Numbered from the stretch's first letter, positions 18,213 to 27,560 are shown. The stretch is DNA of 64,000 bases from Candidatus Nitricoxidireducens bremensis (GCA_030247725.1 JAOTRT010000008.1:122127-186126); one strand, 5' to 3'. Program-made: numbers and translations. The notes: generated by a model not told the origin, from the sequence alone.

Positions 18213-18876
18213 GGCAGCGGCATTCGAAGTCACGGGCTTGGGCAAGGAAGTGCAGAGCGGCGACGGCACGCTGCGGATTCTGCACGAGATTTCCTTCACG
18301 GTCGAAGAGGGCGAGGTGGTGGCCATCGTCGGCGCCTCGGGCTCGGGCAAGTCCACCCTGCTGGGCCTGCTGGCGGGACTCGACCTGCCCAGCGAAGGCA
18401 GCGTGCGCCTGGCCGGCCACGATCTCGCCGTCCTCGGCGAGGACGACCGGGCCGCCCTGCGCGGGCGCCTGCTGGGTTTCGTGTTCCAGTCCTTCCACCT
18501 GCTGCCGGCCCTGACCGCCCTGGAGAACGCCATGCTGCCGCTGGAACTCCTGGGCATCCCCGACGCCCGGTCGACGGCGGAAGCCATGCTGGCGCGGGTG
18601 GGCCTGTCGAGCCGGCTCGGCCACTACCCCAAGCACCTCTCCGGCGGCGAACAGCAGCGCGTCGCCCTGGCCCGCGCCTTCGCCGTGCGGCCCAAGCTGC
18701 TGCTGGCCGACGAGCCGACGGGCAACCTCGACGCCGCCACGGGCGAGCAGATCATCGACCTCATGTTCGAGATGAATCGGGAGGCCGGCACGACGCTGAT
18801 GCTGGTGACCCACGATGAAGCCCTGGCCCGCCGCTGCGGGCGCGTGCTGCGGCTGGCGGGGGGGCGGCTGGTCTAG
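18211..18876 (+). CDS. ybbA: YbbA-like ABC transporter ATPase
   Basis: The 221-residue ATPase has Walker A GASGSGKSTLL, a Q loop (FVFQSFHLLPALTALENAMLPLELLG, typical of the LolD/MacB/YbbA group), signature LSGGEQQRVALARA and Walker B LLLADEPTGNLD. In E. coli ybbA is followed by the permease gene ybbP. Here the next gene is a convergent Hsp70-like gene, so no permease partner is adjacent. The ATG overlaps the tesA ATG on the other strand. Confidence 0.88.
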   Translation: MAAAFEVTGLGKEVQSGDGTLRILHEISFTVEEGEVVAIVGASGSGKSTLLGLLAGLDLPSEGSVRLAGHDLAVLGEDDRAALRGRLLGFVFQSFHLLPALTALENAMLPLELLGIPDARSTAEAMLARVGLSSRLGHYPKHLSGGEQQRVALARAFAVRPKLLLADEPTGNLDAATGEQIIDLMFEMNREAGTTLMLVTHDEALARRCGRVLRLAGGRLV

Positions 18877-18905
18877 TCCGGCGCCGCGCGTAGGAAGGCG
18901 CCGCG

Positions 18906-20189
18906 TCAGCCCCCGGCGCGCACCCCGGCATGGATGGTCAGGCCAAGGCCGACGCTGCCGAAGCGATCCCCTTCCACCACCCGGGCCTGGGGCACCGTCG
19001 CCCGGCATGCGGCGCGCACGGCGGGGATTGCCGAGGTGCCGCCGGTGAGGAACAGGGTCGTGATGGCCGCCGGGCCGACGCCCGCCTGCTGCAGGCATTC
19101 GCGCATGCAGTCGGCGATCTGCTGCGTCTCGTCGGCGGTGGCAGTCTCGAAGGCGGAGCGGGACAACTCGATGGCGAGGTCGTCATCCACGTAGGGCAAT
19201 TCCAGCCGCGCCAGCGCCCGGTCCGACAGGGCGATCTTGACCTTCTCCACATCGCCGGCCAACTGGTGTCCCGTCTGTTCGCGCACCACGCGCAGCAGGC
19301 GATGCACGAGTTCCGGCTGGGCGGCCATGTGGTGCATGTCCCGCAGGAAGGTGGCGGCGCTGTTGCCGTTGAGCAGGGCGATGCGGTGCCAGGTCGCCAG
19401 ATCGAAATAGACCGACGACGGCAGTTCGCGGGTCGGATGCTGGCGTTGGCAGGTCTTGTAGCCCAGGTGCGGCATGACCTGGTGGAGGCTGAGCTTCTTG
19501 TCGTAATCCGTGCCGCCGATATGGACGCCGGCGTTCGCCAGCACGTCGGCCTTGCGGTCCGCCTGCAGATGGCGGGCCGGCGACACCCGGACGATGGAAA
19601 TATCGGAAGTGCCGCCGCCCAGGTCGGCGATCAGCGCCAGTTCCTCCGCAGCGACGCCGGACTCGTAGTCGAGGGCCGCCGCGATGGGCTCGTACTGGAA
19701 ATCCACCTGCTTGAAGCCGCACTGGCGGGCGATGGCCTCCAGCTGATCCTGGGCGGTCCGGTCGCGCCGGTCGTCGTTGTCCACGAACCGGACCGGCCGC
19801 CCCAGAACCACGGCATCGACGCCGCGGCCGAGCTTGCCTTCGGCCGTCGCCTTGAGGTGGCGGATGAACAGGCCGATGATGTCCTTGAAGGCGATCCAGT
19901 TGCCGCCGACCGGCGTCGCCTCGTCGATCAGCGCGCTCCCCAGCACGCTCTTCAGCGCCCGCAGCAGGCGCCCCTCGTAGTGATGGGTATAGGCCTCGAT
20001 GGCATCGCGGCCGAACTGCAGGCACTCGTCCTCGACGTTGAAGAAGATCGCGCTCGGAATCGTGACATGCTCGCCCTCCACTTCGAGCAGCACCGGGCCC
20101 GACGGCGTGGGGCAGCCCACCGTGGAGTTGGAGGTGCCGAAGTCGATGGCGAGGATGTCGTTGGCTGGGGGGCGGGGTTTGCGGGGCAT
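18906..20189 (-). CDS. yegD: YegD-like Hsp70-family ATPase without substrate-binding domain
   Basis: The 427-residue protein has the actin/Hsp70 nucleotide-binding fold: phosphate 1 loop IDFGTSNSTVG, phosphate 2 ALIADLGGGTSDIS and adenosine motif LFLTGGTSAIP. It ends soon after, lacking the beta-sandwich and lid of DnaK. This length and the text match YegD of E. coli, whose function is not firmly known. A candidate minus-strand -10 (TATAAT) lies at 20287-20292, about 100 bp upstream. It is convergent with the YbbA-like gene. Confidence 0.88.
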   Translation of the reverse strand: MPRKPRPPANDILAIDFGTSNSTVGCPTPSGPVLLEVEGEHVTIPSAIFFNVEDECLQFGRDAIEAYTHHYEGRLLRALKSVLGSALIDEATPVGGNWIAFKDIIGLFIRHLKATAEGKLGRGVDAVVLGRPVRFVDNDDRRDRTAQDQLEAIARQCGFKQVDFQYEPIAAALDYESGVAAEELALIADLGGGTSDISIVRVSPARHLQADRKADVLANAGVHIGGTDYDKKLSLHQVMPHLGYKTCQRQHPTRELPSSVYFDLATWHRIALLNGNSAATFLRDMHHMAAQPELVHRLLRVVREQTGHQLAGDVEKVKIALSDRALARLELPYVDDDLAIELSRSAFETATADETQQIADCMRECLQQAGVGPAAITTLFLTGGTSAIPAVRAACRATVPQARVVEGDRFGSVGLGLTIHAGVRAGG

Positions 20190-20494
20190 TTACGGGGTCT
20201 ATGCGATGGTCGCGGCGGTGGACTGGCTGGCGACAGGCCGCCATTCCGCCCGGCTCATGGTGCCTGCCGCTGTTTGAAGGGCGGCGATTATAGGTTGCCC
20301 GGCGAGGCGGTGCGGCATTCAGGAATTAGATTTGTCGCGCAGGCCTGTAAATGACGCAAAGTCGGCCGAGGCTGTCGTTGCAGGCGACGTGTCTGGGCGT
20401 GCTATCCACCCGAAGCGGCCGGTCGAGGCTGGACAAAGCGAACGCTCATCACGCATCACCGTCGCATATGAACATCCAGCGGGCCACTGTCGGC
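20190..20494. other. Intergenic stretch with yegD promoter candidate
   Basis: This 305-base gap separates yegD from the diguanylate cyclase gene, both on the minus strand. It holds the minus-strand TATAAT at 20287-20292, likely the yegD -10; I could not settle a -35. The part from about 20340 to 20494 has short open frames on both strands but nothing I recognise as a gene, RNA or repeat. Confidence 0.4.
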
Positions 20495-22105
20495 TTATTG
20501 TGCGCAGCGCACTCGGCCGTGGCAATTTCCCGTCACTCCTTGTGTGCAAGTGACTAGGTTGCGCCCGCCCTTCTTCGACTCGTAGAGCGCCTTGTCGGCA
20601 CGTGCGACAAGGCTTGCCTCGGTATCCCCAAGCATCCAGGCGGCCACGCCAAAGCTGCACGTCACCTTGCCGACGGAAGGAATGTCCGAACTTGCAATCA
20701 GGTTTCTGAGCTTCTCCGCAGCGGCCATGGCAGCCTCGCAATCGTCGTCCCTGAGAAGCAGAACGAACTCTTCGCCACCCCAGCGGCCGAAGAAGTCTGT
20801 GACGCGAACCTCAGTGCTGACGAGATTAGCCAATGCCTTCAGCACCTCGTCGCCAACATTGTGTCCGTAGGTATCATTGATGCGTTTGAAATGGTCGACA
20901 TCGAACATGACCAGCGCCATCGGCGTGTTGGTCCGGCGCTTCCTTTCTGCCTCATCCCCGAGCACCTTGGCGAACTGCAACCGGTTGTTGACGCCGGTCA
21001 GAGGGTCGGTAGTCGCCAAGTAGTCCTTCTCCTTCAACAATCGCTCTGCGATGTCGAGCAACTGATTGAAGCTCCGTGAGATGCGACCGATTTCATCCGG
21101 CGTGTCGGCAGGGATGCGAATTTGAAAATCCTGGCTGGCAGCGATGAGCTCCATGCTTCCCAGTGCGCGATCCAGTGCGCGTAGCAAGGCAACGGTCGCC
21201 GATATGGCCATGATGACGACGGCAAGACCAATCCCCAGCGTAATGATCACTCCTAAACGCATGGAGCTTCGAAGTTGCGTGAGTTCGAGTTCCGCTTTTT
21301 TCTCGATTAACTCTAGCGAATAGTCCTCGACGACCTTCAGACGATCAACCGCCACGGTTGCCATTGACCACCAGGCTTGCACATCGAGCGTCTGCGGAAG
21401 CTTGCCAGCGGCGGCGATTTGCGCCAGTGTCTCCAGCGTCTGTGCAACTTCCAGTCCCGAGAACTCCTGGGCAAGCCTTTCGCGTAGTTCAGGCGACGCA
21501 TCCAGTCCGAACTTGCGCAGTTCCTCCTCTTGGAGACTCTTGAGACGGAATAGTCTATTGAGCACGACGGAATCGTCGCTCTTGTGTTCGGTCCAGTAGC
21601 CCAGAGTTGCCCGAATCTGTCCGAGATTCTCCTTTACTGCCATTAGGTGCGTATGCGCAACCATGTCGGTCTTGGCAACGGCTGCTTCGGGCTCACTGGT
21701 AAGTCGATCCATTTCGTCGGCGAGACGCTGGAGCAGCTTGCTGTAGCTGTCTAGGATCGCCAGGGGCGTTATCCTCCCCGTCGCCGCTTCCGTCCGCAGT
21801 TGGGTAAGAGCCATGCCAAGACTGGCGATGTCGCCACGGATTCCGGCTAGAGCCGCATCGGTATGCCGAACTTGTTCGGCGAGCGCTTGGGCATTTGTTT
21901 TGGAATGGTTGATGGCCGTCATGCCGCGCTCTCTCTGCAACTCGTGCGCAGCATGGGAAAGAGCGACGACAGCGCTGACGTTTCGCACCACTGCCTCGAT
22001 AGCTTGGGACTGCGTTAGGTAAGCCTTGTATTGGAGCCACAGGGCGAGGAACATGCCCGAGACGGCCACTAACCCAAGCAGCAGGATTTTTTGTCGCAGT
22101 GTCAT
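20495..22105 (-). CDS. Membrane diguanylate cyclase with NIT-type sensor (NIT-HAMP-GGDEF)
   Basis: The 536-residue protein has a membrane helix at 7-29 and a helical periplasmic region of about 250 residues starting AAHELQRERGMTAINHSKTN. That matches the NIT (nitrate/nitrite-sensing) domain signature. A second helix follows (~285-308), then a HAMP domain (ALDRALGSMELIAASQDFQIRIPADTPDEIGRISRSFNQLL). The GGDEF domain begins ATTDPLTGVNNR and has an intact GGEEF; RVTD five residues before it is a product-inhibition site. It should make c-di-GMP in response to an external small ligand; nitrate or nitrite is a guess from the family name. The last residues (TQGVTGNCHGRVRCAQ) look like a run-on past the domain. 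Confidence 0.9.
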   Translation of the reverse strand: MTLRQKILLLGLVAVSGMFLALWLQYKAYLTQSQAIEAVVRNVSAVVALSHAAHELQRERGMTAINHSKTNAQALAEQVRHTDAALAGIRGDIASLGMALTQLRTEAATGRITPLAILDSYSKLLQRLADEMDRLTSEPEAAVAKTDMVAHTHLMAVKENLGQIRATLGYWTEHKSDDSVVLNRLFRLKSLQEEELRKFGLDASPELRERLAQEFSGLEVAQTLETLAQIAAAGKLPQTLDVQAWWSMATVAVDRLKVVEDYSLELIEKKAELELTQLRSSMRLGVIITLGIGLAVVIMAISATVALLRALDRALGSMELIAASQDFQIRIPADTPDEIGRISRSFNQLLDIAERLLKEKDYLATTDPLTGVNNRLQFAKVLGDEAERKRRTNTPMALVMFDVDHFKRINDTYGHNVGDEVLKALANLVSTEVRVTDFFGRWGGEEFVLLLRDDDCEAAMAAAEKLRNLIASSDIPSVGKVTCSFGVAAWMLGDTEASLVARADKALYESKKGGRNLVTCTQGVTGNCHGRVRCAQ

Positions 22106-22301
22106 TCTATGCCCGTAACTGCCCTAGGCAGGGTCTGAAAGCAGGGCATTTTATGTCGAAACCAAGCGGACGGCTGGCTGCTTGTGGCCGGTAGACGACG
22201 TTGAACATTGTCAATCCGAGCGACTGTTTAGGCCTTGCCGCCTTGCGCATAAACCTCAATGTTGGAGCCGTCAGCCCAACGCGCTCGAATGACCAGGCAA
22301 G

Positions 22302-23585
22302 CTACCCGAGGATGCCCCGTGCCGCGGCGAGGCCGCTTCTGACGGCGCCTTCGATGGTGGCCGGATAGTCGCCGGCCACGTAATCCCCCGCCAGCCACAG
22401 ACCCGGTAGCGCCGTCGCCGTCGCGGGCCGGTGCATGCCCGGCGTGCAGGCGAAGGTGGCGCGCTTCTCGACGATCACCCGCGTCCAACGTGGGGCCGGC
22501 AGGTCGGGCACGACGCGGGCGATCTCGCCGTGGATGCGGGCGGCGAGGTCCTCATGGCCCAGGTCCTCGTGGCGGCCGTGGGCGCTGATGACGGCGGCCA
22601 GCAGGCCCGGCTGGCCGCAGAGGCTACCCCGGTCGAACAGCCATTGGGCATAGCCGCGGGCGACGCCGACCATGGGGAAGGGCAGGCGCACGTGCTCCGG
22701 ATAGGCGAGGTAGGCCGTGACGATGGGCTCCCAGGCGAAAGCTCCGACTTCGGCGCGCAGGACCTCCAGGCCGGGCAGGCCTTCGATGAGTTTCGGCAGG
22801 TGGTAGGGCGCGACGGCGAGGACGACTTTGTCGTAGGGGCCGTAGTCCCGGTCGGCGCGGACTGCGTAGCCGGCGTCGTCGCGGGACACCGCCTCGACGC
22901 GCAGACTGCGGTGGATGCGGGCGCCGCGGCTTTCCAGCCAGACGGCGGCGGGTTCCGGCAGCAGGCGGGAAAAGTCCGTCGCCGGCAGCAGCAGATCGCT
23001 GGCGGCCCGGTCGGCGGCGAGGCTGTCGCGCAGCACGTTGAGGAAGACCTGGGCCGAGGCATGTTCCATCTCGGTGTTGAGGGCCGCGACGCAGAGGGGC
23101 TCCCAGAGGTAGTGGCGCAGGCGGTCGCTCTGCTTGTGGTCGACCAGTAGTTGGGCGGCGGAGATGTCCTGGGGCAGGCGGAAGCCCTGGGCCTCGATGG
23201 CGCGCATGAAGTGGATGGCGGCCAGCTTCTCGCCTAAGGAGAGGCCGCGGGCGGCGAGTAGCGCCCAGGCCAGATGCAAGGGCGCCGGCAGGCGCGGCGC
23301 GGCGATGCGCAGTTCGCCGGGGAATTCGAGATGCAGCGGATGGCGGCGCAGCAGCCGTTCCGGGTCGGCGCCGACGCGGCGCATGAGACCCAGGGTTTCC
23401 CGGTAGGCGCCGACGAGAATGTGGGCGCCGTTGTCGAGGGTCATGCCCTCCACTTCGATGCTGCGGGCGCGTCCGCCGAGGGTGCGGGAGGCTTCGAAGA
23501 CATCGACGCCGACACCGGCCGCTACCAGCTCGACGGCCGCAGCCAGCCCGGCATAGCCGGCGCCGATTACTGCAACCTTCCCCAC
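22302..23585 (-). CDS. hpnE: Hydroxysqualene dehydroxylase
   Basis: The 427-residue flavoprotein begins with a dinucleotide-binding fold, VAVIGAGYAGLAAAVELVAAGV, then FEASRTLGGRARS, and ends GLWLAGDYVAGDYPATIEGAVRSGLAAA. This is the amine-oxidase-like pattern of HpnE, which reduces hydroxysqualene to squalene. Position after hpnC and hpnD confirms it. The start is a GTG at 23585, directly before the nucleotide-binding motif; the open frame continues far upstream but only as a shadow of hpnD. No squalene-hopene cyclase gene is in the window. Confidence 0.93.
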   Translation of the reverse strand: MGKVAVIGAGYAGLAAAVELVAAGVGVDVFEASRTLGGRARSIEVEGMTLDNGAHILVGAYRETLGLMRRVGADPERLLRRHPLHLEFPGELRIAAPRLPAPLHLAWALLAARGLSLGEKLAAIHFMRAIEAQGFRLPQDISAAQLLVDHKQSDRLRHYLWEPLCVAALNTEMEHASAQVFLNVLRDSLAADRAASDLLLPATDFSRLLPEPAAVWLESRGARIHRSLRVEAVSRDDAGYAVRADRDYGPYDKVVLAVAPYHLPKLIEGLPGLEVLRAEVGAFAWEPIVTAYLAYPEHVRLPFPMVGVARGYAQWLFDRGSLCGQPGLLAAVISAHGRHEDLGHEDLAARIHGEIARVVPDLPAPRWTRVIVEKRATFACTPGMHRPATATALPGLWLAGDYVAGDYPATIEGAVRSGLAAARGILG

Positions 23586-23592
23586 CCCCCGT

Positions 23593-23610
23593 CCCCCGCC
23601 CGGGCGGGGG
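23593..23610. repeat. 18-bp perfect GC palindrome between hpnD and hpnE
   Basis: The sequence CCCCCGCCCGGGCGGGGG is its own reverse complement. It lies in the 98-bp gap between hpnD and hpnE, followed by a second possible hairpin (CTCGACGCC with GGCGTATCGAG, near 23633-23656). There is no T-run, so it is not a standard terminator. It resembles GC-rich intergenic palindromes scattered through some betaproteobacterial genomes and could reduce hpnE expression or protect the upstream mRNA. Confidence 0.5.
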
Positions 23611-23683
23611 TGACGGTGGCTCGACGCCTGCGGCGTATCGAGTTGCTGGAGGCCATGCTCGGGGCGGCCCGTCGCTTGGCTGG

Positions 23684-24517
23684 CTACGCGGCGATCCATG
23701 TGCGCAGGGCGATCCACAGCTTGCGCAGGGGCGGCAGGGACACGCGATGGGTGAGCACGCGGCAGCCGTCCTTGACGATCTCGTCCAGGGTGGTGCGGTA
23801 GATGGCGGCCATGATGAGGCCGGCCGCCTGGCTGCGGCGGTCGCACTTGGGCAGCTGGGCGAGGGCGCGGTCGTAATGCTCGACGGCGCGGGCCACCTGG
23901 AATTCCATGAGGGCGCGGAAGCCGTCCGTGTAGCGGCTTTGCAGGATGTCGGCTTCGGTGACGCCGAAGCGGGCCAGTTCGTCCTGGGGCAGGTAGATGC
24001 GTCCGCGGCGGGCGTCCTCGCCCACGTCGCGGATGATGTTGGTGAGCTGGAAGGCGAGCCCCAGGTCGTGGGCGTACTTGAGGGTGCGGCGGTCCGTGTA
24101 GCCGAAGATCTCGGCGGCCAGCAGGCCGACGACGCTGGCGACGCGGTAGCAGTAGAGGTGCAGGGCCTTGAAGTCGGCGTAGCGCACGGTGTCGAGATCC
24201 ATCTCCATGCCGTCGATGATCTCGGCGAGCTGTTCCTGGGGCAGGGCGAAGCGCCGGATCGAGGTCGCCAGGGCCTGGGTGACGGGATGGGTCGGGCGGC
24301 CGTCGAAGAGGGCGGCCAGTTCGCCGCGCCACCAGGCGAGCTTGATGCGGGCGACGCCGGGGTCGGAGCATTCGTCCACCGCATCGTCTACCTCGCGGCA
24401 GTAGGCGTAGAGGGCCGTGATGGCCTGGCGGCGCTCGGCCGGCAGGAAGGCGAAGCTGGTGGTGAAGCTGGAACCGCTGGCGGCGGTCTTCCGGCGACAG
24501 TATTCGTCTGGCGTCAT
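23684..24517 (-). CDS. hpnD: Presqualene diphosphate synthase
   Basis: The 277-residue protein belongs to the squalene/phytoene synthase family. It has both Asp-rich Mg-diphosphate motifs: YAYCREVDDAVDE near residue 40 and LTNIIRDVGEDARRGRIYLP near residue 155. HpnD condenses two farnesyl diphosphates to presqualene diphosphate. The text SGSSFTTSFAFLPAERRQAI at the N-terminus is characteristic of HpnD and differs from the neighbouring HpnC. Its ATG overlaps the hpnC stop by 4 bp. Confidence 0.94.
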   Translation of the reverse strand: MTPDEYCRRKTAASGSSFTTSFAFLPAERRQAITALYAYCREVDDAVDECSDPGVARIKLAWWRGELAALFDGRPTHPVTQALATSIRRFALPQEQLAEIIDGMEMDLDTVRYADFKALHLYCYRVASVVGLLAAEIFGYTDRRTLKYAHDLGLAFQLTNIIRDVGEDARRGRIYLPQDELARFGVTEADILQSRYTDGFRALMEFQVARAVEHYDRALAQLPKCDRRSQAAGLIMAAIYRTTLDEIVKDGCRVLTHRVSLPPLRKLWIALRTWIAA

Positions 24518-25323
24518 GGGAAGACCGCGCGCCAGAGGATGCGTATCCAGTCGGGCTTTTCGAGTACGGGGCGGCGGCGGAAGATGTCGTAGTCCACGGC
24601 CTCGATTTTATCGAGAATGCGCAGGCCGCCGGCGACGATGGCACGGATTTCCAGGCCCATGCGGCCGGGCAGGTCGCGGCCGAGGGGGGCGCCTTCCAGC
24701 ATCAGGGCCCGGGCCCGGTCCACCTGGAAGCGCATCAGCTCGCGCCAGCGCTCGTCGCACAGACCGGCGGCGATCTGGGCGTCGGCGACGCCGAAGCGGT
24801 CGAGGTCTTCCTGCGGCAGATAGACGCGAGGCTTGGCCCAGTCGATGGCCACGTCCTGCCAGTGGTTGATGAGTTGCAGGGCCGAGCAGACGCAGTCGGA
24901 GCGCCGCAGGTTCTCGGGCGTCGCCGCCTTGAAGAGATGCAGCAGCAGGCGGCCGACGGGATCGGCGGAGCGGCGGCAGTAGTCGATGAGTTCGGCGTAG
25001 CTGGCGTAGCGGGTCTTCACCACGTCCTGGCTGAAGGCGTCCAGCAGGTCGCGAAAGAGCGGTAGGGGCAGGCCGTGGGCGGCGATCACCGGGCGCAGGC
25101 GCAGAAAGACCGGGTGGGTCGTCGGCCGGCCGGCCTCGATGGCGTCGAGCTCGGCCTTGTAGGCGTCCAGCCGGCGCAGGCGCTCTTCCGGCGGCAGCTC
25201 GCCCTCGTCGGCGAAGTCGTCGGCGCTGCGGGCGAAGACGTAGATGGCGGCCACCGGCTCCCGCAGGGCGGGCGGCAGCAGTACGGAGGCGACGGGAAAG
25301 TTTTCGTAATGGTCGACGGACAT
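24514..25323 (-). CDS. hpnC: Hydroxysqualene synthase
   Basis: The 269-residue protein is a second squalene-synthase-like enzyme, starting DHYENFPVASVLLPPALREPVAAIYVFARSADDFADEG. The first Asp motif is SADDFADE and the second is INHWQDVAIDWAKPRVYLP. HpnC converts presqualene diphosphate to hydroxysqualene. It is the first gene of the hpnC-hpnD-hpnE operon, whose squalene product feeds hopanoid synthesis. The promoter should lie in the 25324-25475 gap shared with a divergent lipoprotein gene. Confidence 0.94.
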   Translation of the reverse strand: MSVDHYENFPVASVLLPPALREPVAAIYVFARSADDFADEGELPPEERLRRLDAYKAELDAIEAGRPTTHPVFLRLRPVIAAHGLPLPLFRDLLDAFSQDVVKTRYASYAELIDYCRRSADPVGRLLLHLFKAATPENLRRSDCVCSALQLINHWQDVAIDWAKPRVYLPQEDLDRFGVADAQIAAGLCDERWRELMRFQVDRARALMLEGAPLGRDLPGRMGLEIRAIVAGGLRILDKIEAVDYDIFRRRPVLEKPDWIRILWRAVFP

Positions 25324-25475
25324 GGCGGGGCCCTTGCGGGGTGCGGCACTATAGCGCCGGGAGAGGTGCGGCTCAACCGGTGGGCGGAATATTCGGATGA
25401 CATGGACGGCGCCCGGTGCTAATCTGCCCGCCGGTTTCCCCGAGTCCCGTTCGTCCCGCCCGACTTCTGCCGCCC

Positions 25476-26036
25476 ATGCGCCCGATTTTCCGTCCGCTCC
25501 CTTTCGCGTCCGCCGTCCTCGCGGCGGCCGGGCTGCTCGCGGCCTGCACCACGACCCAGCCCTATCCCAAGGAATACGCGGCCTGCTACGAGCGGGTCCA
25601 ACAGCATGCGGCCCAATTGATGCCGGTCTTCGCGGCCCTCGGCTACCGCATGGAGCCGGACGTGCGCCTGGACGAGGACATGGTCAACAACCGGGGTTTC
25701 CGCGCGCCGGACGATGTTCTCGGCGATGCCATTCCCAATGGGCGCATCCGCCTGCGGCCGTCGCGGGTCTGCGCCAGCGAGTCCTTGGCCCGGGCTGTCC
25801 TCGCCCATGAAATGGCCCACGTTGCCCTCCAGCACCGGGGGGTGAGGGGTACCGGCGTCACCCTGGCATGGGAAAAGCCACCCCAGCAGGAGATCGAGGC
25901 CGACGGCCTGGCCCTCAAGGTCCTCCGGCAGGCCGGCGGCTATCCGGGCGCCGTCACCTACGTGGCCTGCCGCCTCGGTTCCTGCGTGAAAGCGCCTGCC
26001 GTCAACCGCGCCGCGCCGCCCCAGCCGGGGCGTTGA
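25476..26036 (+). CDS. Small lipoprotein with HExxH metalloprotease motif
   Basis: The 186-residue product has a lipoprotein signal with lipobox LLAAC (Cys24). Near residue 111 it reads VLAHEMAHVALQH, an HExxH zinc motif, and about 25 residues later EIEADGLAL. This is the ExEAD-like third-ligand pattern of gluzincins such as the M48 family. The domain is much shorter than known M48 proteases, and the long gap residues are absent. I infer an envelope-located peptidase-like protein; whether it is active is unknown. ATG 25476 is picked because the signal peptide begins there. It is divergent from hpnC and sits just before tRNA-Leu. Confidence 0.6.
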   Translation: MRPIFRPLPFASAVLAAAGLLAACTTTQPYPKEYAACYERVQQHAAQLMPVFAALGYRMEPDVRLDEDMVNNRGFRAPDDVLGDAIPNGRIRLRPSRVCASESLARAVLAHEMAHVALQHRGVRGTGVTLAWEKPPQQEIEADGLALKVLRQAGGYPGAVTYVACRLGSCVKAPAVNRAAPPQPGR

Positions 26037-26064
26037 GGCCCGTCAGGCGGGGGCCGGAGCCTGC

Positions 26065-26093
26065 CTGACAGGGGGGGGCTAATCGGTTAGAAT
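26065..26093 (+). promoter_or_regulatory. Sigma70 promoter of tRNA-Leu (and probably tig)
   Basis: CTGACA (26065-26070) and TAGAAT (26088-26093) are separated by exactly 17 bp, placing transcription start about 26100, a few bases before the tRNA. No terminator is visible between the tRNA and tig, so read-through into tig is plausible. Confidence 0.7.
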
Positions 26094-26103
26094 GCCGGAT
26101 CGC

Positions 26104-26188
26104 GCGAAGGTGGCGGAATTGGTAGACGCACTGGATTTAGGTTCCAGCGCCGCGAGGCGTAAGGGTTCGAGTCCCTTCCTTCGCACCA
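26104..26188 (+). tRNA. tRNA-Leu, anticodon UAG
   Basis: The 85-nt gene folds as a class II tRNA with a long variable arm. The acceptor stem GCGAAGG pairs with CCTTCGC, followed by A and encoded CCA. The anticodon stem CTGGA/TCCAG closes the loop TTTAGGT, giving anticodon TAG, which reads CUA and related leucine codons. The T arm contains GGTTCGAGTCC. It lies 58 bp before tig. Confidence 0.96.
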
Positions 26189-26246
26189 GTTCGGACAGAA
26201 TGCCGGTGCGCCACCCGGAATTCCATAGGTTTTTCAAGGACTTTTC

Positions 26247-27560
26247 ATGCAAACGGATACCCAAGTGAGCGGCGCCGCCGCCAATTCCCTCGAACGTCGC
26301 CTCGACATGAGCGTGCCGATGGCCGAGATCGAAAAGGAAGTCGAGCAGCAGCTGCGTCGTCTGTCCAAGACCGTCAAGATGCCCGGCTTCCGTCCCGGCA
26401 AGGTGCCCTTCAAGATGGTGGCCCAGCAGTACGGCGGTCAGGCCCGCTCCGAAGCCATCGGCGCCGCCGTGGAAAAGACCTTCGGCGCCAAGGTGCGCGA
26501 GCAGAACCTGCGCGTCGCCGGCTATCCGCGCATCGAGCCCAAGCCTGCCAACGAGTCTGCCTTCGAATTCACTGCCGTCTTCGAGGTCTATCCGGATGTC
26601 GTCGTCGGCGACCTGTCCGGCCAGTCCATCGAGAAGGCCCAGCTCGAAGTGACCGACGCCGAGGTGGACAAGACCATCGAAGTGCTGCGCAAGCAGCGCA
26701 CCACCTTCGAGCCGGCCGGCCGCGCCTCCCAGAAGGGCGACCGCCTGGTCATCGACTTCACCGGCCGCAAGGACGGCGTCGAGTTCCAGGGCGGCAAGGC
26801 GACCGACTACCCGGTGTTCGTCGGCGGCGGCATGATGCTGCCCGAGTTCGAAGCGGCCCTCGAAGGCCTGAACGAAGGCGACACCAAGACCTTCGACGTC
26901 ACCTTCCCCGCTGACTATCACGCCGCCGACCTGGCCGGCCAGAAGGTCCAGTTCGAGGTGGTGGTCAAGAAGGTGGAGGCGCCGCGCCTGCCCGAGATCG
27001 ACGCCGAGTTCGCCAAGACCCTGGGCGTCAAGGACGGCGACATCGTCAAGATGCGCGAAGAAGTGCGTGCCAACCTGGAACGCGAAGTGAAGAAGCGCCT
27101 CCAGGCCCGCATCAAGAACGCCGTGATGGACGCCCTGCTGGCCGTTACGCCCATCGACGTGCCGACTGCCCTGGTGGAAGCCGAGTCCCAGCAGATGGCC
27201 GAGGCCGCCATGAAGGACTGGCAGCAGCGCGGCATGGTCGCCAAGAACATGCCGGTGGAGCCTTCCTGGTTCGCCGACGGGGCCACGCGCCGCGTCAAGC
27301 TGGGCCTGATCCTCGCCGAGGTGGTGAAATCCAAGGACCTGCACGCCAAGCCCGAACAGGTGCGCGCCATGGTGGACGAATTCGCTGAGACCTTCGAGGA
27401 CCCGAAGGAAGTGGTGCGCTGGTACTACTCCCAGCCCCAGCGCCTGGCGGATGCCGAGGCCCTGGTCATGGAGAACAACGTCGTCGAGTGGGTGCTGTCC
27501 CAGTCCAAGGTGACCGAACTGGCCATCGCCTTTGACGAGCTCATGGGGAATGGGGCATGA
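26247..27560 (+). CDS. tig: Trigger factor (ribosome-bound chaperone, prolyl isomerase)
   Basis: The 437-residue trigger factor binds the ribosome exit tunnel and shields nascent chains. The ribosome-docking signature is [14 protein letters not shown] near residue 45. The FKBP-like prolyl isomerase domain spans about 155-245 ([41 protein letters not shown]). The C-terminal helical arm follows. Length matches E. coli (432). The first residues ([24 protein letters not shown]) place the ATG correctly. Its stop overlaps the clpP ATG by 4 bp. Confidence 0.97.
   Translation: MQTDTQVSGAAANSLERRLDMSVPMAEIEKEVEQQLRRLSKTVKMPGFRPGKVPFKMVAQQYGGQARSEAIGAAVEKTFGAKVREQNLRVAGYPRIEPKPANESAFEFTAVFEVYPDVVVGDLSGQSIEKAQLEVTDAEVDKTIEVLRKQRTTFEPAGRASQKGDRLVIDFTGRKDGVEFQGGKATDYPVFVGGGMMLPEFEAALEGLNEGDTKTFDVTFPADYHAADLAGQKVQFEVVVKKVEAPRLPEIDAEFAKTLGVKDGDIVKMREEVRANLEREVKKRLQARIKNAVMDALLAVTPIDVPTALVEAESQQMAEAAMKDWQQRGMVAKNMPVEPSWFADGATRRVKLGLILAEVVKSKDLHAKPEQVRAMVDEFAETFEDPKEVVRWYYSQPQRLADAEALVMENNVVEWVLSQSKVTELAIAFDELMGNGA

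Noticed and set aside
22228..22301. Minus-strand tail reading LVIRARWADGSNIEVYAQGG after hpnE
   Set aside because: Possibly the 3' end of a lost gene, but only about 24 codons, with the upstream part overlapping hpnE in another frame.
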